Positions 6,377 through 8,775 of a stretch of 8,775 nucleotides of DNA are shown piece after piece. The stretch covers positions 1 through 8,775 of the forward strand of contig CANHOY010000058.1 of the NCBI GenBank assembly GCA_947462495.1, written 5' to 3'. The notes under the pieces were generated by a model. It worked only from the letters and a program-made list of their open reading frames with translations, did not search any database and was not told where the DNA came from. This DNA is from Bacteroidota bacterium. Lineage in GTDB: Bacteria > Bacteroidota > Bacteroidia > Chitinophagales > Chitinophagaceae. Each line of letters begins with the position of its first letter. The first letter of the stretch is position 1. The translations under genes and the position numbers were made by a program.

Positions 6377-7195
6377 ATGATACAATCTTGTGCAACGATT
6401 GCTTTGGTTCCCAGTATAAATTCGGGCCCATGGATTTATTGGGATCATTTGGAGCAAAGTATGGCACATGCTTCTTCTTTGGGATTTGATGCGGTGGAAT
6501 TATTTACTGCATCAGCAGATGCGTTGGAGGTAGAAGCCACTCAATTATTATTAAAAAAATATCAACTTCAAATAGCTGCTGTAGGAACGGGCGCTGGCAA
6601 AGTGATTCATGGATTGACTTTAACAGATCCTGATGAAACGGTAAGAAAAAAGGCGATTGAATTTATAGAAAAAATGATTTCATTTGGGGCTGCCTTTAAA
6701 GCGCCAGCTATTATTGGTTCGATGCAGGGAAATATAATGTCAGGTGTGGATCGCGAGCAAGCATTGGAATGGCTTGCAATAGGTTTAAGTTATTTAGGTA
6801 AGCATGCAGCAACCTTAGGCGTACAATTAATTTACGAACCTTTGAATAGATATGAAACTAATTTAATCAATACCCTGGCAGATGGAGTTTCGTTTTTAAA
6901 GTTGCATCAAATTAATCAAGTTGGTTTACTGGCCGACTTATTTCATATGAATATGGAGGAAGTAGATATGGCTGCGAGTATACGGGCCAGCAAAGATTTT
7001 ATATTGCATGTACATTTTGCAGACAGCAACCGACGTCCAGTAGGAAACGGGCATACTCATTTTGTAGAAGTTGCCAAAGCTTTAAAGGAAATAAATTATC
7101 AGGGTTATGTTTCGGCAGAAGCATTTCCTTGGCCTACACCCAAAGAAGCAGCAACTCAAACTATGCTTTCTTTTAAAAAATATTTTAAAATTTAA
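6377..7195 (+). CDS. Sugar epimerase, TIM barrel (AP endonuclease 2-like), resembling 5-keto-L-gluconate epimerase IolO
   Basis: The 272-residue protein is a complete xylose-isomerase-like TIM barrel. The metal ligands of the D-tagatose/D-psicose 3-epimerase group are all found: Glu154 (YEPLNRYET), Asp187 (LADLFHMN), His213 (HVHFADSNR, with Arg219) and Glu248 (SAEAFP). They lie two residues later than in the classical tagatose 3-epimerase, so the core is collinear. Blocks such as AVGTGAG (68-74), GLTLTDPDE (79-87), EPLNRYET (154-161) and LADLFHMNMEEV (185-196) closely match, from memory, the Thermotoga enzyme TM0416 (IolO), which interconverts 5-keto-L-gluconate and D-tagaturonate. That activity would fit directly downstream of a C5-oxidising Zn-ADH. 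A free ketohexose or another keto-aldonate remains possible as substrate. No signal peptide is seen. It is spaced by 3 bp from the genes on both sides, with TAAAATATG and TAAATTATG at the junctions. Confidence 0.83.
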   Translation: MIQSCATIALVPSINSGPWIYWDHLEQSMAHASSLGFDAVELFTASADALEVEATQLLLKKYQLQIAAVGTGAGKVIHGLTLTDPDETVRKKAIEFIEKMISFGAAFKAPAIIGSMQGNIMSGVDREQALEWLAIGLSYLGKHAATLGVQLIYEPLNRYETNLINTLADGVSFLKLHQINQVGLLADLFHMNMEEVDMAASIRASKDFILHVHFADSNRRPVGNGHTHFVEVAKALKEINYQGYVSAEAFPWPTPKEAATQTMLSFKKYFKI

Positions 7196-7198
7196 ATT

Positions 7199-7534
7199 AT
7201 GCAAAAATTTTGTTTGGCTTTAGATTTAATTGATGAACCTGAATCTATTAAAAAATATGAGTATCATCATGCCAAGGGCAATGCTTGGCCCGAAGTAACA
7301 CAACATGATATTGATGCGGGCATTTTAAATATAGAAATATTTAGAACCGGGAACAGAATGTTTATGATATTAGAAACGGTGGATGAATTTACTTTTGAGC
7401 AAAAAGCAGCCTTTGATGCAACCAATCCTAAAATTACAGAGTGGGAAGCGTTTATGTCTACCTTTCAAAAGCCTTTGCCATGGTCTAAACCAGGGGAAAA
7501 ATGGGTTTTAATGGACCGCATTTTCAAATCCTAA
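7199..7534 (+). CDS. L-rhamnose mutarotase (RhaM) family protein
   Basis: The 111-residue protein is a full-length member of the RhaM family, a dimeric alpha/beta ferredoxin-like fold that interconverts alpha and beta anomers of L-sugars. The family core Y-x-x-x-H followed by WPE is visible as Tyr20, His24 and WPEV (30-33), with His24 aligning to the catalytic His22 of E. coli RhaM. The middle strand FRTGNRMFMILET (48-60) and the end PGEKWVLMDRIF (98-109) also fit. L-rhamnose and L-fucose mutarotases both occur in this family. With an L-galactose dehydrogenase-like AKR in the operon, its likely job is to feed that enzyme the correct pyranose anomer. It is the last gene of the operon. Its stop lies 23 bp from the stop of the convergent propeller gene, and no hairpin terminator is visible between them. 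Confidence 0.87.
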   Translation: MQKFCLALDLIDEPESIKKYEYHHAKGNAWPEVTQHDIDAGILNIEIFRTGNRMFMILETVDEFTFEQKAAFDATNPKITEWEAFMSTFQKPLPWSKPGEKWVLMDRIFKS

Positions 7535-7557
7535 TAAATAAGTTATCCTGTCTTGAA

Positions 7558-8775
7558 TTACAGTCCAACTTGATGGATGGTATTTTGAATGAGTCCTTTT
7601 ATAGGTTCACCCTTTTCATCCATAAATTGAAAATTAATTTCCATAATCCTAGTAGGCTTTATACCTGGGATGGTGAGGAATACTTCTTTTTTATCTTTAC
7701 TTAATGTAGCGCTAGTGACCGGAAGTGTTTTGGTATTATAATGATCCGAGCCATAAGTTCTCGCCCTTTTTAAATCCCAGGTTTGTACTTGGAAAGATTT
7801 TATATTTTCAACGTCTTTGCTATTTAATTCATGAGAGAAACGAATAAGAATTCCTTTGGCTTGAACATGCAGTCCAAGTGGAATGGTTGCTTTTTCTCCA
7901 TTGTACCTAATTCGATAAAAGCCACCTAACTCAGGCTGAGCCGAACCCCAAGCAGATAAACCACAGGCATACAATTGACCATCTCCTGGATTGAAACGGC
8001 CACGCATTACACCCGTAGAAAAAGTAGGAATCGGTAATTCAAAAACACCACCCTGTATTTGGCTACCCATTTTTTCAAAGGGCACTACAAAAACTTTTCC
8101 ATAACCATAGGAAAAACTAAGTAAGCTACCATTAAGCGGTCCCCATGCTTTACTATCTACCCAAAGTAATTCAGAAGGAGAACGGTCAATATCTTTTTCG
8201 ATCCAGGTTAAGGGTTGTTCCATAGCATTGTCTGAACTATCTTTGGATGCATTGTAGGCAAACATATTTCCATAGAATTTATTTCCTGGTTGAATCCAAT
8301 TAATACGATTCATCGGTGTCCAATGACCTTCTTGATCAGTAACAATAAAACTACCATCTGGATTAATACAAACTCCATTAGCCGCTCTAAATCCATGCGC
8401 CATAATACTGGTGCTTTGCCCGTCCTTACTCACTTTCAATAATGTGCCATGTTGCGGAACCAATGAAGGTCTTGCATGTCTTGCACTTTTAGCATAATAA
8501 AAATTTCCTTCTTTATCTGTTTGTAAACCCATGGCAAATTCATGAAAATGATTGGTTACTTGATGGTCGCTATTAAAACTTTCATAAAAATCTATTTCTC
8601 CATCTCCATTGACATCATTAAGTTTTACCAATTGGTCACGACAAGTCACATATATTTCTTTGTTCACTATTTTAATACCTAGTGGTTGAAACAATCCAGA
8701 TGCAATGCGTTTCCATGTTAATTTTCCAGCACTTTGAAGCACACCTTCTACCAACCATACATCTCCGTCGGTCGA
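7558..8775 (-). CDS. Sugar dehydrogenase-like beta-propeller protein, DUF6797/DUF7133-type (N-terminus beyond the window)
   Basis: The frame is open to the right edge (first visible residues STDGDVWLVEG), so the 405 residues seen are the C-terminal part of a longer protein. The TTG at 8752-8754 lies within conserved sequence and is not the start. Propeller-blade motifs follow one another: LFQPLGIK, IYVTCRDQ, FHEFAMGLQTDKEGNFYYAK, GFRAANGVCINPDGSFIVTDQEG, WGPLNGSLLSFSYG, GGVFELP and GVMRGRFNPGDGQLYACGL. These match, from memory, large secreted proteins of Planctomycetota and Bacteroidota that combine a glucose/sorbosone dehydrogenase-like propeller with DUF6797 and sometimes cytochrome domains. 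A loop with D-V-N-G-D-G-E-I-D-F-Y-E (54-65 of the visible part, 8581-8616) is a textbook EF-hand calcium site. No CxxCH heme motif is seen in the visible part. The protein ends with a beta-sandwich-like tail and QNTIHQVGL. It may be an extracytoplasmic sugar oxidase or sugar-binding protein; the reaction is unknown. It is convergent to the AKR operon. Confidence 0.78.
   Translation of the reverse strand, partial: STDGDVWLVEGVLQSAGKLTWKRIASGLFQPLGIKIVNKEIYVTCRDQLVKLNDVNGDGEIDFYESFNSDHQVTNHFHEFAMGLQTDKEGNFYYAKSARHARPSLVPQHGTLLKVSKDGQSTSIMAHGFRAANGVCINPDGSFIVTDQEGHWTPMNRINWIQPGNKFYGNMFAYNASKDSSDNAMEQPLTWIEKDIDRSPSELLWVDSKAWGPLNGSLLSFSYGYGKVFVVPFEKMGSQIQGGVFELPIPTFSTGVMRGRFNPGDGQLYACGLSAWGSAQPELGGFYRIRYNGEKATIPLGLHVQAKGILIRFSHELNSKDVENIKSFQVQTWDLKRARTYGSDHYNTKTLPVTSATLSKDKKEVFLTIPGIKPTRIMEINFQFMDEKGEPIKGLIQNTIHQVGL

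Noticed and set aside
4404..7195. Assignment to a myo-inositol pathway because of the IolO-like epimerase and Zn-ADH
   Set aside because: No Gfo/Idh-type inositol dehydrogenase or ring-opening hydrolase is visible, and the first gene is clearly an aldose-1-dehydrogenase-type AKR.
4404..7534. Assignment of the operon to the classical L-fucose oxidative pathway
   Set aside because: AKR and RhaM-family proteins occur in that route, but no fuconate dehydratase or fumarylacetoacetase-like hydrolase is present, and the epimerase fits a keto-aldonate. It is kept only as an alternative.
7501..7704. 67-codon plus-strand ORF spanning the convergent junction
   Set aside because: It overlaps the end of the mutarotase gene and is antisense to the propeller gene, with no motif.
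8752..8754. TTG as the start codon of the right-edge propeller gene
   Set aside because: The frame stays open to 8775, and the residues before the TTG (STDGDVW) match the conserved family sequence, so the gene simply runs off the window.

Overview
The window is a low-GC (by eye under 40 % G+C) stretch of a Bacteroidota chromosome, most likely from a Chitinophagaceae-like or related free-living lineage. Four things point there: start codons are preceded by A/T-rich sequence instead of Shine-Dalgarno motifs, TAnnTTTG-type -7 boxes occur in the one sizeable intergenic region, several proteins belong to families typical of the phylum (DUF6786, the secreted sugar-dehydrogenase-like beta-propeller, the AKR/Zn-ADH sugar oxidation pair), and the signal peptide of the first gene is Bacteroidota-like. 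The lineage call is inferred from sequence style, not from a marker gene.

Layout: positions 1-4164 hold three minus-strand genes read from right to left as one tight unit: an exported family GH116 glycoside hydrolase with a twin-arginine signal (1498-4164), a SlyD-like FKBP prolyl isomerase/chaperone (1005-1496, one base after the hydrolase stop), and a secreted DUF6786 protein (1-993) that runs off the left edge. Positions 4165-4403 are a 239-bp divergent intergenic region with candidate promoters for both directions and an 8-bp inverted repeat. Positions 4404-7534 hold a four-gene plus-strand operon with gaps of 8, 3 and 3 bp: an L-galactose dehydrogenase-like aldo/keto reductase, a zinc-dependent NAD-type alcohol dehydrogenase, a TIM-barrel epimerase resembling 5-keto-L-gluconate epimerase (IolO), and an L-rhamnose mutarotase-family protein. 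Positions 7558-8775 hold a convergent minus-strand gene, truncated by the right edge, for a secreted-type sugar dehydrogenase-like beta-propeller with an EF-hand-like calcium loop.

How the genes may work together (inference): the plus-strand operon reads as an oxidative, non-phosphorylating L-hexose pathway. The mutarotase would supply the right anomer, the AKR would oxidise C1 to a lactone, the Zn-ADH would oxidise the aldonate at C5 (L-galactonate to D-tagaturonate is the known precedent), and the IolO-like enzyme would interconvert D-tagaturonate and 5-keto-L-gluconate. No lactonase is visible. The divergent unit would act outside the cytoplasm, releasing sugar from a glycoside. The combination of an L-galactose-type dehydrogenase, an IolO-type epimerase and a RhaM-type mutarotase in one operon is the most interesting feature. 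There are no RNA genes, mobile elements, CRISPR arrays or obvious rho-independent terminators in the window.
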